From Microbacterium gallinarum (GTDB lineage Bacteria > Actinomycetota > Actinomycetes > Actinomycetales > Microbacteriaceae), in contig NZ_JACSPM010000005.1 in NCBI RefSeq assembly GCF_014837165.1, positions 110,404 through 174,403 of the forward strand: a stretch of 64,000 nucleotides of DNA, given 5' to 3'. The position numbers and the translations under genes are program-made. Positions within the stretch are counted from its first letter, which is position 1. Each line of letters begins with the position of its first letter. The notes under the pieces were generated by a model. The model worked only from the letters and a program-made list of their open reading frames with translations. It searched no databases and had not been told where the DNA came from. Shown here piece after piece: positions 16,716 through 25,446 of the stretch.

Positions 16716-16721
16716 TACAGT
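16716..16721 (+). promoter_or_regulatory. -10 box TACAGT, ROK regulator gene
   Basis: TACAGT ends 7 nt before ATG 16729, giving a leaderless or near-leaderless transcript. Confidence 0.5.
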
Positions 16722-16728
16722 GAGGGGG

Positions 16729-17910
16729 ATGACCGATCCGTCCCCCGCCGCCGAAGGCGTGCGCCAGCGAAACCTGGCCCGCCTGCTGCGGCTCGTGCAC
16801 CTCGACGGCCCGCTGTCTCGCGCCGCGCTGACCGAAGCGACCGGGCTGAACCGGTCGACCATCGCCGACCTGGTCGCAGAGCTCGCACGCGAGGGACTCG
16901 TCGAGGAGCGCGCACCCGATCCGTCACGGCGGGTCGGCCGCCCCTCCCCGGTAGTCGCCGCCGCTCCCCGTGTCATCGCCGCCGCAGTGAACCCCGAGGT
17001 CGACGCCGTGACGCTGGCCGCGATCGGACTCGACCGCGAGATCGTGCTGCGCGAGCGCATCGACGTCGACCACCTGGTCACCCCGGAGGAGACCGCGGCG
17101 ATCATCGCCGAGCGCATCGCGGCGTGGCGGGAGGGCGGACTGAGCGGGGCGCGCATCGTCGCGGTCGGGCTCGCCGTACCCGGTCTCGTACGCGCAGCGG
17201 ATGGCCTCGTGCGCGACGCCCCCCACTTGCATTGGACCGACGCGCCCGTGCGCGATCTCGTCACCGCGGCCACCGGGCTGCCGACGGTCGTGGGCAATGA
17301 CGCCAGCCTCGGCGCCGTCGCCGAGCACCTCTACGGCGCCGCGCGCGGCATCGACCACGTCGTCTACCTCAACGGCGGTGCGAGCGGCATCGGCGGCGGG
17401 CTGATCGTGCACGGGATGCCGGTGGCCGGCGCCGGCGGCTACGCCGGCGAGTTCGGGCAGAACCGGCCCGGCATCGCGTCGAACGCGGACCGGCGGGCGG
17501 GCGAGGGGGTGCTGGAGGACGAGGTCAGCCGCGCACGGCTGCTCGCGGCCGTGCGGCTGTCGGCCGCCGACGAGCCGACTCTCGCCGCGGCGCTCGCGGC
17601 ATCGGATCAGCCCGACGTCACGGACGAGCTGACGCGGCAGCGCGGCATCCTGGCGACCGCTCTGGCCAACGCCGTGAACGTGCTCAATCCGTCGGTCGTC
17701 GTGCTGGGCGGCTTCCTGGCGACGCTCGCCGAGCACGACGTCGAGGGGCTCACGGCCGCCGTCGGCGCGCAGGCGATGACGGCGAACATGGAGGGCCTCG
17801 ACATCCGCGTCGCCTCGCTGGCCGAGGACCGGCTGCTCATCGGCGCGGCCGAGGCGGCGTTCGAGAGGCTCCTCGCCGACCCCAGCGGCGCGTCGTCCCC
17901 CGCGTCCTGA
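16729..17910 (+). CDS. ROK-family transcriptional repressor
   Basis: A 393-residue ROK regulator. A winged helix-turn-helix occupies residues 10-70 (RQRNLARLLRLVHLDGPLSRAALTEATGLNRSTIADLVAELAREGLVEE). A sugar-kinase-like sensing domain follows (VGLAVPGLV, GNDASLGAVAEHLYGAARG, YLNGGASGIGGGLI, GYAGEFGQ). The phosphate-loop motif is degenerate and the usual CxCGxxGCxE zinc motif is absent, so it is neither an active kinase nor a zinc-stabilised ROK protein. It is divergent from the sugar ABC/GH3 operon and should repress it. TACAGT sits 7 nt before ATG 16729. Confidence 0.9.
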   Translation: MTDPSPAAEGVRQRNLARLLRLVHLDGPLSRAALTEATGLNRSTIADLVAELAREGLVEERAPDPSRRVGRPSPVVAAAPRVIAAAVNPEVDAVTLAAIGLDREIVLRERIDVDHLVTPEETAAIIAERIAAWREGGLSGARIVAVGLAVPGLVRAADGLVRDAPHLHWTDAPVRDLVTAATGLPTVVGNDASLGAVAEHLYGAARGIDHVVYLNGGASGIGGGLIVHGMPVAGAGGYAGEFGQNRPGIASNADRRAGEGVLEDEVSRARLLAAVRLSAADEPTLAAALAASDQPDVTDELTRQRGILATALANAVNVLNPSVVVLGGFLATLAEHDVEGLTAAVGAQAMTANMEGLDIRVASLAEDRLLIGAAEAAFERLLADPSGASSPAS

Positions 17911-17998
17911 GCACTACACCGCTCGCGCGGCTCGGTCAACGGGGGTGAGGGATGCCGCGGCCCGGCCCAGTCTGGGGAGGTACAGGAGGGCCTTTCCC

Positions 17999-18217
17999 AT
18001 GACTGATCCGAACACCTTCCCAGGCACACCGGGAGCTCCGGGCGGCACACCGGGAGCTCCGGGCGGCACACCGGGAGTTCCGGGGGAGACACCGGGGCCG
18101 TACCCGACCGAGCCGCCCGTCCCGACGCCGGACGAGCCGCTCGCCCCGAACCCGCAGGAACCCACGTTCCCGTCGCCCGACGAGCCCAGCGTGCCCCGTC
18201 CGCCGGGTCAGGAATAG
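17999..18217 (+). CDS. Small Pro/Gly-rich repeat protein
   Basis: A 72-residue protein with a strong CAGGAGGG ribosome-binding site before ATG 17999. Residues 8-35 are Gly-Thr-Pro-Gly-Ala-Pro-Gly repeats, collagen-like but not a strict GXY register. The remainder is Pro/Glu-rich (PYPTEPPVPTPDEPL...). There is no signal peptide or membrane segment, so it is probably disordered and cytoplasmic. The repeats come from a 21-bp tandem DNA repeat. Its last 10 bp overlap the convergent ABC ATPase gene. Function unknown. Confidence 0.7.
   Translation: MTDPNTFPGTPGAPGGTPGAPGGTPGVPGETPGPYPTEPPVPTPDEPLAPNPQEPTFPSPDEPSVPRPPGQE
18023..18085 (+). repeat. 21-bp tandem repeat within the Pro/Gly-rich gene
   Basis: Three copies of a 21-bp unit (GGCACACCGGGAGCTCCGGG plus one base) start near 18023, 18044 and 18065; the third has a T for C change and a fourth is degenerate. 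In-frame repeat number could vary between strains. Confidence 0.75.
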
Positions 18218-19260
18218 GCGACCGCGGACCCGCTGACGCGGACCGCGACCACGTCGGCGACCCGGGGAATCGACCCGGCGGGCACGCGTGCCAGGAGGGC
18301 TCCCGCCTCGCTGTCCAGGTGGACGAGTGCGGCGTGCCCGCCATACTGCACGCGGGTCACGCGGGCGGAGATTCCTCCTTCCGGCGCCAGCTCGAACTGC
18401 TCCGGTCGCAGCATCACGGTGACCGGGCCGCTCGCCGGCGGCGAGATGACGAGATCGCCGAGCGGAGTGGACGCCGCCGACCCGGTCGCGACGCCGTCGG
18501 TGAAGACGGCCTCTCCGACGAACGTCGCGACCCAGGGCGAGACGGGATGCCGGTAGAGGTCGACAGGCGTGCTCTGCTGCACCACCCGACCGTCGCGCAT
18601 CACGACCACTGTGTCGGCGATCAGCAGGGCCTCGTCCTGATCGTGGGTGACCATCAGGCAGGTCACGCGCAATCGCCCGAGCAGCGTGCGTACGTCCTCG
18701 CGCAGCTCGCCGCGGAGCTGCGGGTCCAGCGCGGCGAACGGCTCGTCGAGCAGAAGCAGCCGGGGCTCGGCGGCCAGGGCGCGCGCCAGCGCGACCCGCT
18801 GGGCCTGGCCCCCCGAGAGCTGGTCGGGGTATCGGGAAGCGAGGGCGCCGAGGCCGGTCAGTTCGAGCAGCTCGCCGAGCACGCGCTCGTCGTCGGTCGT
18901 CCGAAGGGCTTTCCCTGCCCGGCGCCGGCGGGCCCGGAGCCCCGCACGACCGAACGCGACGTTCTGCGCGACGGTCAGGTGCGGGAACAGCGTCGCGTCC
19001 TGGGGCACCCAGCCGACCCCGCGACGCTCCGGAGGCACGACGACCGCGGCGGCATCCGTGACGATCTCGCCGCCGAGTTCGACGCGTCCCGCTCGCGCCG
19101 GGATCAGCCCCGCGATCGTTCGCAGCAGCGTCGACTTGCCGCAGCCGCTCGGGCCGACGATCACTGCGAACGCACCGTCGTGCACGCGCAGCGACACATC
19201 CGTCAGCACATCCGCACCGCCCAGGTCCACGACGACACCGTCCACCACGAGCTCGCTCAT
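18208..19260 (-). CDS. Fe3+-type ABC transporter ATP-binding protein
   Basis: A 350-residue ABC ATPase with Walker A GPSGCGKST, Q-loop WVPQDATLFPHLTV, signature LSGGQAQRVALARAL, Walker B LLLLDEP and H-loop VTHD. The C-terminal 110 residues form a TOBE-like regulatory domain (VMLRPEQFELAPEGG, ARVTRVQYGGHAALVHL), as in FbpC/PotA ATPases. ATG 19260 overlaps the permease stop codon as ATGA. It energises the permease encoded upstream. Last gene of the iron operon. Confidence 0.93.
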   Translation of the reverse strand: MSELVVDGVVVDLGGADVLTDVSLRVHDGAFAVIVGPSGCGKSTLLRTIAGLIPARAGRVELGGEIVTDAAAVVVPPERRGVGWVPQDATLFPHLTVAQNVAFGRAGLRARRRRAGKALRTTDDERVLGELLELTGLGALASRYPDQLSGGQAQRVALARALAAEPRLLLLDEPFAALDPQLRGELREDVRTLLGRLRVTCLMVTHDQDEALLIADTVVVMRDGRVVQQSTPVDLYRHPVSPWVATFVGEAVFTDGVATGSAASTPLGDLVISPPASGPVTVMLRPEQFELAPEGGISARVTRVQYGGHAALVHLDSEAGALLARVPAGSIPRVADVVAVRVSGSAVAYS

Positions 19261-20804
19261 ACCGGCCTTCCCATCTCGACACGCTCCTCGCGCGGCGACA
19301 GCAGCACCGCCGGAATCGTCGCGAGCACGACGAGCACGACCGCATAGGGTACGGCGGCTCCATACTGGGCGATGTCGGTCCTCGCCCACAGCTCGACCGC
19401 AAGCGTCGTCGTTCCCGTGGGGCGGAGCATGAGCGTCGCCGGCAGCTCCTTCATCGCGGTCACCGCGATGAACAGCGCCGCCACCAGGATGCCAGGTCGC
19501 GCGAGGCGCATCGTCACGCGCCACCACGTCGCGAGCGGGGCATGCCCGAGAGTCCCGGCGACGTCACCGAGCGCACGGGGGACGCGCTCGATCGACGAAC
19601 GGATCGTGCCGACCGCCTTCGGCAGGAAGAGGATGCCGTAGGCGAAGGCGAGCAGGATCGACGTCTGATAGAGCGCGGGCACGGCGACCAGCGAGAAGAA
19701 CACGAGTCCGAGTCCCAGGACGATTCCAGGCACCGCCAGCGGCACGGATCCCGCTGTCTCGAGGATGCGCGACACCCGCCCCGCGTACCGCGCGGCGAGC
19801 GTCGCGATCGGCAGGGCGAGGATCACCGCGATGATCGCGCCGGCGACGGACAGGACGATCGTGTTCCCGGTCGCCTCGGCGAGGGCCGAGGCATCCGTCC
19901 CGTCCACCGTCTGCGCATTCAGCAGCCGCGCGATGAGGCTCGCGACGGGCACCGCGACCGCGCCGACCGGCGCGATGAGAAGTACGACGGCGGCGACCGG
20001 AACGGTCCACCCCGTGAGGCCCGGTGGCCTGGCGCCCGCACGTCCGACGGCGAACTCCCGGCGCGGGCGGAGGCGCCGCTCCGCCGCGAAGATCGCGAGC
20101 GCGATGAGCACGAGCACGCCCGCGAGGACGGCGGCGTAGTACCGGTCGAAGCTCGCGCCGTACGCCTGATGGATCGCCGTCGTCAGCACCGGATAGCGGA
20201 ACAGCGCGACCCCGCCGAAGTCCGCGAGCACATACAGGCAGGTCAGCAGCGCACCGGCGAGCGTCGGGGTGCGGATGCCGGGCCACACGACCGAGACGAA
20301 CGTGCGCACCGGACCGTGGCCGAGCGTTCGGGAGACCTCGGCGAACGCGGCGGGGGCGCCCCGGAGGGCGCCGACGACGGGGAGGGTCACATACGGAACG
20401 GTCACGAGGGTGAGCACCGCCCACGACGGCCAGAACCCGTGGATCCCGGGGAAGGTCGCGAGCCAGCCGAACGCCGCGAGGTACGACGGCACCGCGAGCG
20501 GCAGCACGGCCGCCACCGCGAACAGACGCGGCGCGGGCAGTCGGACGCGGCTGAGGGCGAGTGCGCCGGCGACTCCCAGCGCGACGGCGGAGAGGGTGAC
20601 GGATGCCGCGAGCACGACCGTGTTCGCGAGCAGAAGGGGGATCCGGGGGCGCTCCAGCACCCGGATCACGCCCTCCCACCCCGCTTCGCCGATGCGGACG
20701 CCGAGGTAGATGAGCGGGATCGCCGCGAGGACGGCCGACAGCCCCGCCGCTGCGATCAGCAGCAGCGGGGCCTTCCGGCGAGGACTCGAGGTCGAGCGGT
20801 CCAC
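19257..20804 (-). CDS. Fe3+-type ABC transporter permease (double domain)
   Basis: A 515-residue permease with about 12 membrane segments formed by two fused permease halves, as in FbpB/SfuB. EAA-like loops are seen in each half (AEVSRTLGHGPVRTFVSVVWPGIR and ALGDVAGTLGHAPLATWWRVTMRLARPG). It forms the whole transmembrane channel by itself. It lies 5 bp after the binding-protein gene and overlaps the ATPase gene by 4 bp. Confidence 0.92.
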   Translation of the reverse strand: MDRSTSSPRRKAPLLLIAAAGLSAVLAAIPLIYLGVRIGEAGWEGVIRVLERPRIPLLLANTVVLAASVTLSAVALGVAGALALSRVRLPAPRLFAVAAVLPLAVPSYLAAFGWLATFPGIHGFWPSWAVLTLVTVPYVTLPVVGALRGAPAAFAEVSRTLGHGPVRTFVSVVWPGIRTPTLAGALLTCLYVLADFGGVALFRYPVLTTAIHQAYGASFDRYYAAVLAGVLVLIALAIFAAERRLRPRREFAVGRAGARPPGLTGWTVPVAAVVLLIAPVGAVAVPVASLIARLLNAQTVDGTDASALAEATGNTIVLSVAGAIIAVILALPIATLAARYAGRVSRILETAGSVPLAVPGIVLGLGLVFFSLVAVPALYQTSILLAFAYGILFLPKAVGTIRSSIERVPRALGDVAGTLGHAPLATWWRVTMRLARPGILVAALFIAVTAMKELPATLMLRPTGTTTLAVELWARTDIAQYGAAVPYAVVLVVLATIPAVLLSPREERVEMGRPV

Positions 20805-20809
20805 GACGC

Positions 20810-21862
20810 CTAGATGAGGCCGTGCGCGGCCAGGAGCTCCTGCGTCTCGGAGACCGACTCGAGGTCGCTGAGGTCGAGGTCGGGGTTCACGAGGGTGTCG
20901 AGCTCCGGAAGCCCCTCCGGCGCGGCGACGCCGGGCACCAGCGGGTACTCGTGCGTCTGCTCGACGAAGTACGCCTGACCGTCCTCGGACAGCAGATACT
21001 CCACGAAGGCGACGGCATCGGGATCGCCCTGTGCGCCGGCGAGGATCGCCGCTCCCGTGACGTTCATGATCCCGCCCGCGTCACCGGGGAGGAACTTCAG
21101 CTGTGCGCGCATGTTCTCCGCACCGACCTCCTCGGCCGCCTCGTACCAGTAGTAGTGGTTGATCAGGCCGAGCTGCGCCGCGCCGGTGTTGACGAGCTCG
21201 AGCGAATCACCGTTGCTTTCAGTCAGCACCGGGGCGTTTGCCGCGATTCCTGCGACCCACTCGTCCGCCGCCTCCTCGCCCTCGAGGACGCGAAGGCCCG
21301 TCACGAAGGACTGGAAGCTGGCATTGCCCGGGGCGAACGCGACCTTTCCGTTCCACTGCGGCGCCACCAGATCGTCGGTGGAGTCGGGCACCTCGTTCGC
21401 GGTGAGCTGGCTGCCGTCGTATGCGATCACACGGGCGCGCCCCGTGATGCCGACCCAGCTGCCATCCGTGCTGGTGAAGCCCGCGGGGACCGCGTCGGCG
21501 AGCTCGGCGGGGATCGCCGAGGCGAGGCCCGCCTGGGTGAGCGCGCCGAGCGCGCCGGCGTCCTGCGAGAGGAACACCTCGGCGGGAGTCGCGTTCCCCT
21601 CCTCGAGCAGCAGCGCCGCGATCTCGCCCGTCGAGCCGTATCGCGCCTCGACCTCGATGCCCGTCTCTTCCGTGAACTGCTCGATCAGCGGTCCGATCAG
21701 ATCCTCGCTGCGGCCCGAGTACAGCGTCAGCACGCCATCGCTCTCGATGGCGGCGCCATCCTCCGACGGCGCGGAGCCGGGGCCCGACGGCGTGGCTGCG
21801 CAGCCGGTGGTGACGAGAGCGACGACGGCCAGTGCCGCCATCGCGGTGCGTCGAGGGGTCAT
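20810..21862 (-). CDS. Fe3+-binding lipoprotein of ABC importer (FbpA-like)
   Basis: A 350-residue lipoprotein: signal peptide with a VTTGC lipobox around residues 17-21, then an acidic linker. The mature protein has the FbpA/Idi pattern (GVLTLYSGRSEDLIGPLIEQFTEETGIEVEARYGSTGEIAALLLEEG, LINHYYWYEAAEE). The paired Tyr residues in NHYYWY are where ferric-binding proteins coordinate Fe3+. First gene of the operon; a DtxR/IdeR-like box lies 32-50 bp upstream of its ATG, in the promoter. Confidence 0.92.
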   Translation of the reverse strand: MTPRRTAMAALAVVALVTTGCAATPSGPGSAPSEDGAAIESDGVLTLYSGRSEDLIGPLIEQFTEETGIEVEARYGSTGEIAALLLEEGNATPAEVFLSQDAGALGALTQAGLASAIPAELADAVPAGFTSTDGSWVGITGRARVIAYDGSQLTANEVPDSTDDLVAPQWNGKVAFAPGNASFQSFVTGLRVLEGEEAADEWVAGIAANAPVLTESNGDSLELVNTGAAQLGLINHYYWYEAAEEVGAENMRAQLKFLPGDAGGIMNVTGAAILAGAQGDPDAVAFVEYLLSEDGQAYFVEQTHEYPLVPGVAAPEGLPELDTLVNPDLDLSDLESVSETQELLAAHGLI

Positions 21863-21893
21863 GCAGGATCTCCTTCACGAACGGATGACTGGA

Positions 21894-21912
21894 TCAGGTA
21901 AGCCTAACCTTA
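21894..21912. promoter_or_regulatory. DtxR/IdeR-type iron box
   Basis: The 19-bp sequence TCAGGTAAGCCTAACCTTA matches the consensus TTAGGTTAGSCTAACCTAA at about 16 positions. On the minus strand it includes TAGGCT, a good -10, so a bound iron-loaded repressor would occlude the promoter of the ferric uptake operon. Confidence 0.8.
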
Positions 21913-21961
21913 GTCCGTACGCGTGAGCGAACATATGACGCCCGACTGCGCGCCGACGCCG

Positions 21962-21995
21962 CCGAGCCGGAGGCGCGTCAGCGCGTCCGGCTCGG
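21962..21995. other. Perfect-arm inverted repeat between divergent genes
   Basis: CCGAGCCGGA and TCCGGCTCGG form 10-bp arms, with a further GCGC/GCGC pairing inside. It lies between the iron box and the aminotransferase gene. It may insulate the two divergent units or be a regulator site. Confidence 0.5.
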
Positions 21996-22089
21996 TCGGT
22001 GAGACCGCACCAATTGTCTGCCGGGGCCACTGACGCAGCCGATGGCCCACGGCGTAGGGTCGGGGACACGTCCTACGGAAGGCCCACCC

Positions 22090-23493
22090 ATGTCGACCAC
22101 GACCGAACGCCACGCCCGCACCGAGGCCGAGCTCCAGCAGATGGCCAAGGATCATCTGTGGATGCACTTCGCCCGCCAGTCGGTGATGACCGAAGGACCG
22201 GGCGTCCCGATCATCGTCAAGGGCGAGGGCCACCACATCTGGGACTCGCAGGGCAGGAAGTACATCGACGGCCTGGCCGGCCTGTTCGTCGTCGCCGCCG
22301 GTCATGGCCGCAAGCGCATCGCCGAGGTCGCCGCGAAGCAGGCCGAGCAGCTCGCCTTCTTCCCGATCTGGTCGTACGCGCACCCCGCCGCGATCGAGCT
22401 GGCCGACCGCATCGCCGACTACGCGCCCGGCGACCTCAACAAGGTCTTCTTCTCCACGGGCGGCGGCGAGGCCGTCGAGACCGCCTTCAAGCTCGCGAAG
22501 TACTACTGGAAGCTGCAGGGCAAGCCCACTAAGCACAAGGTGATCTCGCGGTCCGTCGCCTACCACGGCACCCCGCAGGGCGCGCTCGCGATCACCGGCA
22601 TCCCTGCCATGAAGGCCATGTTCGAGCCGCTGACCCCCGGCGGCTTCCGCGTGCCGAACACGAACTTCTACCGCGCCGAAGACATGGGCGCTCCCACGGG
22701 CAGCCTCGAGGAGTTCGGCGTGTGGGCCGCGGACCGCATCGAGGAGATGATCCAGTTCGAGGGTCCTGACACCGTCGCGGCCGTCTTCCTCGAGCCGGTG
22801 CAGAACTCGGGCGGATGCTTCCCGCCCCCTCCCGGCTACTTCCAGCGGGTCCGCGAGATCTGCGACAAGTACGACGTGCTGCTGGTGTCCGACGAGGTGA
22901 TCTGCGCCTTCGGCCGAATCGGGCACATGTTCGCGTGCGACGCCTACGGGTACCAGCCCGACATGATCACGTTCGCCAAGGCGGTCACCAGCGGCTACGC
23001 GCCGCTCGGCGGCACCGTCGTCTCGGACCGCATCTACGAGCCGTTCGCGCACGGCGACACCGCGTTCTACCACGGCTACACCTTCGGCGGTCACCCCGTC
23101 GCGGCCGCCGTGGCGCTCGAGAACCTCGACATCTTCGAGGAGGAGGGCCTGCCCGAGCGGGTGCGCGAGAACTCGCCGATCTTCCGCCAGACGCTCGAGA
23201 AGCTGACCGACCTGCCCATCGTCGGCGACGTGCGCGGCGACGGATACTTCTTCGGCATCGAGCTGGTGAAGGACAAGGCGACGAAGGAGACGTTCGACGA
23301 CGACGAGTCCGAGCGGCTGCTGCGCGGGTTCCTCTCGAAGGCTCTGTTCGACGCCGGCCTGTACTGCCGGGCCGACGACCGCGGCGACCCGGTCATCCAG
23401 CTCGCTCCGCCGCTGACCATCGGACCGAGCGAGTTCACCGAGATCGAGCAGATCCTCCGCTCGGTGCTGACGGAGGCCTGGACCCGGCTCTGA
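22090..23493 (+). CDS. Class III (omega) aminotransferase
   Basis: A 467-residue PLP-dependent class III aminotransferase. The PLP Lys lies in MITFAKAVTSGYAPLGG; other family motifs are FFSTGGGEAVETAFKLAKYYW, the SRSVAYHGTPQGALA segment and LLVSDEVICAFGRIG with the PLP-contacting Asp. Family members move amino groups from beta-alanine, putrescine, gamma-aminobutyrate or similar amines to pyruvate or 2-oxoglutarate. The substrate cannot be fixed here. GGAAGG precedes ATG 22090. It is followed by a 30-bp perfect palindrome acting as terminator. Confidence 0.9.
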   Translation: MSTTTERHARTEAELQQMAKDHLWMHFARQSVMTEGPGVPIIVKGEGHHIWDSQGRKYIDGLAGLFVVAAGHGRKRIAEVAAKQAEQLAFFPIWSYAHPAAIELADRIADYAPGDLNKVFFSTGGGEAVETAFKLAKYYWKLQGKPTKHKVISRSVAYHGTPQGALAITGIPAMKAMFEPLTPGGFRVPNTNFYRAEDMGAPTGSLEEFGVWAADRIEEMIQFEGPDTVAAVFLEPVQNSGGCFPPPPGYFQRVREICDKYDVLLVSDEVICAFGRIGHMFACDAYGYQPDMITFAKAVTSGYAPLGGTVVSDRIYEPFAHGDTAFYHGYTFGGHPVAAAVALENLDIFEEEGLPERVRENSPIFRQTLEKLTDLPIVGDVRGDGYFFGIELVKDKATKETFDDDESERLLRGFLSKALFDAGLYCRADDRGDPVIQLAPPLTIGPSEFTEIEQILRSVLTEAWTRL

Positions 23494-23503
23494 GTCGCAG
23501 CAT

Positions 23504-23533
23504 GACGCCCGGCGGGAATTCCCGCCGGGCGTC
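23504..23533. terminator. 30-bp perfect palindrome after the aminotransferase gene
   Basis: GACGCCCGGCGGGAA is followed directly by its reverse complement, giving a 15-bp stem with no spacer. It starts 10 bp after the stop codon and has no U tract. Likely terminator. Confidence 0.75.
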
Positions 23534-23551
23534 TGCGCGTTCCCCTACGGC

Positions 23552-24187
23552 ATGACACGAGTCGGAATCATCGGAGCAGGACACATCGGATCGACCCTCG
23601 CGCGCGGCCTCGCCGAGCGCGGCTACGAGGTCGTGATCAGCAATTCGCGCGGTCCCGAGACGCTCACGGCGCTCGCCGGCGAGCTCGGGCCGAATGTCTC
23701 GGCAGGAACTGTGACGGATGCCGCGGCATCCGGTGACGTCGTCATCGTGACCGTGCCGCTCAAGGCGCTGGATCAGATCCCGGTCGAGCCCCTCGCGGGC
23801 AAGATCGTGCTCGACACGAACAACTACTACTGGGAGCGCGACGGGCGGATCGCCGCGCTCGACGCCAAGCAGACCACCACGACCGGGATGCTGCAGGAGC
23901 ACCTGCCCGACTCGAAGGTCGTGAAGGCGTTCAACCACCTGTACTCGACGGACATCCTGACGACGGGTGCCCCCTCGGGCACTGAGGACCGGCGCGCGCT
24001 CGCCACGGCGAGCGATCACCCCGACGCCGTGGCGTTCGTCACGGAGCTGTATGACGAGTTCGGCTTCGACACCGTCGACATCGGCTCGGTCGCCGAGAGC
24101 TGGCGCGTCGAGCGCGACCAGCCGGCGTACGTGTCGCGGCAGACGAAGTCCGAGCTCGAGGCGAACCTGGCCCGCGCGACCCGCTGA
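23552..24187 (+). CDS. NAD(P)-binding protein, F420 reductase-like
   Basis: A 211-residue Rossmann-fold protein. GIIGAGHIGSTLARGLAERGYEVVISNSRG is the dinucleotide-binding fingerprint with the NSRG end typical of NADPH preference, and VKAFNHLYS is seen in F420H2:NADP oxidoreductase-type proteins (MVKAFNT in others). It may use NADPH with F420 or with another acceptor. No F420 biosynthesis gene is in the window. It is separated from the aminotransferase gene by a terminator-like palindrome, so it may have its own promoter. Confidence 0.78.
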   Translation: MTRVGIIGAGHIGSTLARGLAERGYEVVISNSRGPETLTALAGELGPNVSAGTVTDAAASGDVVIVTVPLKALDQIPVEPLAGKIVLDTNNYYWERDGRIAALDAKQTTTTGMLQEHLPDSKVVKAFNHLYSTDILTTGAPSGTEDRRALATASDHPDAVAFVTELYDEFGFDTVDIGSVAESWRVERDQPAYVSRQTKSELEANLARATR

Positions 24188-24217
24188 CGCTCCGCCGCCC
24201 CTCCGCCCCTCCCCCCA

Positions 24218-24279
24218 GTTCGTCGTCCACGGATGCAGGGTCCGCAGCCCGGCTGAGGCCGCTCCTGTGGACAACGAAC
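24218..24279. terminator. Inverted repeat between convergent genes
   Basis: GTTCGTCGTCCAC (24218-24230) and GTGGACAACGAAC (24267-24279) pair with one mismatch. Outside them, C-rich and G-rich tracts (CGCCCCTCCGCCCC and GGGGCGGGGCGGGG) can extend the stem. Likely bidirectional terminator or structured intergenic repeat. Confidence 0.6.
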
Positions 24280-24315
24280 AAGGGGCGGGGCGGGGCCGGG
24301 CGGGCGAGGAACGCG

Positions 24316-25446
24316 TCAGAGCGTCGCGGCGTAGGGGTCGAAGTCGGCCGGGATCGAGCCCACCGCGTCGATCGTGCTCTGCACCGGCACGAAGGCGCCG
24401 GACTCGACGGACTCCTCGATCGAGAGCAGCGTGTCGAGCACGTGGTAGCCGAAGCGCCCCGTCGCGACGTGCGGGCGCCCGGCGCGGATCGACCGCACCA
24501 TGTCCAGCAGGCCCAGGCCGCGCCCGGCGAGAACGCCCTCCTGCTCGACCTCCACGATCTCCTGCACGACCGGCGCCGGCGGCACGATCATCTCGGCGAG
24601 CGGTCGCGTGATCGTGATCGGACCGCCGAAGGTGTTCGGGTCGGGGATGACGAGCGTCCCTTCGGTGCCGGTGATCTCGACGATGCCCTGGCGCAGCAGC
24701 GGGGAATCGGTGCTGTACAGACTCGACGCCTGGCCGCCCTGCTCGAACTGCGTCAGCACCGAGACGGTCGAGGGGATCTCGACGGGGAACTCCTGTCCGG
24801 CGAGCGGGCCGACCTGCACGACGCGTGAGTCGGTGGCGCGCAGGCCGACCGCTGCGACCGCCGCGACCGGACCGAACACGTGGACGAGCGCCGAGACGTA
24901 GTACGGACCCATGTCGAGCAGCGGACCGCCACCGACGGCGTAGAGGAACGCGGGGTTGGGATGGAAGATCTCCGGCCCCTGCCACTGGAACGTCGTCTGC
25001 GCGAACAGCGGGCGCCCGATGTCACCGCGGGCGATCGCGCGCTTCGCCGTCTGCACGCCCGGTCCGAGCACCGTGTCGGGCGCGACGCCGACGCGCAGGC
25101 CCGCGGCATCCGCCTTCTCGAGCATGCGCAGCGACGACGCACGATCCACGCCGATGGGCTTCTCGGTCCACACGTGCTTGCCGGCGGCCAGGATCGCCTC
25201 GGAGACCTCGACGTGCACGGCGGGGATCGTGAGGTTGACGACGATCTCGATGTCGGGGTCGCCGAGCACGAGGTCGACGCCCCCGGCCCTCGGCACGCCG
25301 TACTTCGCCGCCTGCTCGCGCGCCCGGTCCTCGAGCAGGTCGCCGATCGCGAGCACCCTCACGTCGGGGAAGGCCGTGAGGTTCCGCAGGTACTGGTCGC
25401 TGATGTTCCCCGCGCCGATGATGCCGACGCCGACGGGCGCGCCCAT
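24316..25446 (-). CDS. Gfo/Idh/MocA-family sugar oxidoreductase
   Basis: A 376-residue NAD(P)-dependent oxidoreductase. The N-terminal Rossmann domain begins VGVGIIGAGNISDQYLRNL; the family EKPIGV motif (VWTEKPIGVDRASSLRMLEKADAAGLRVGVAPDTVLGPGVQTA) gives the catalytic Lys. The C-terminal domain is an alpha/beta sheet. It probably oxidises an inositol- or sugar-type hydroxyl. Its ATG overlaps the stop of the isomerase gene upstream by one base, so both act in one pathway, under the TetR repressor divergent to them. Confidence 0.9.
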   Translation of the reverse strand: MGAPVGVGIIGAGNISDQYLRNLTAFPDVRVLAIGDLLEDRAREQAAKYGVPRAGGVDLVLGDPDIEIVVNLTIPAVHVEVSEAILAAGKHVWTEKPIGVDRASSLRMLEKADAAGLRVGVAPDTVLGPGVQTAKRAIARGDIGRPLFAQTTFQWQGPEIFHPNPAFLYAVGGGPLLDMGPYYVSALVHVFGPVAAVAAVGLRATDSRVVQVGPLAGQEFPVEIPSTVSVLTQFEQGGQASSLYSTDSPLLRQGIVEITGTEGTLVIPDPNTFGGPITITRPLAEMIVPPAPVVQEIVEVEQEGVLAGRGLGLLDMVRSIRAGRPHVATGRFGYHVLDTLLSIEESVESGAFVPVQSTIDAVGSIPADFDPYAATL

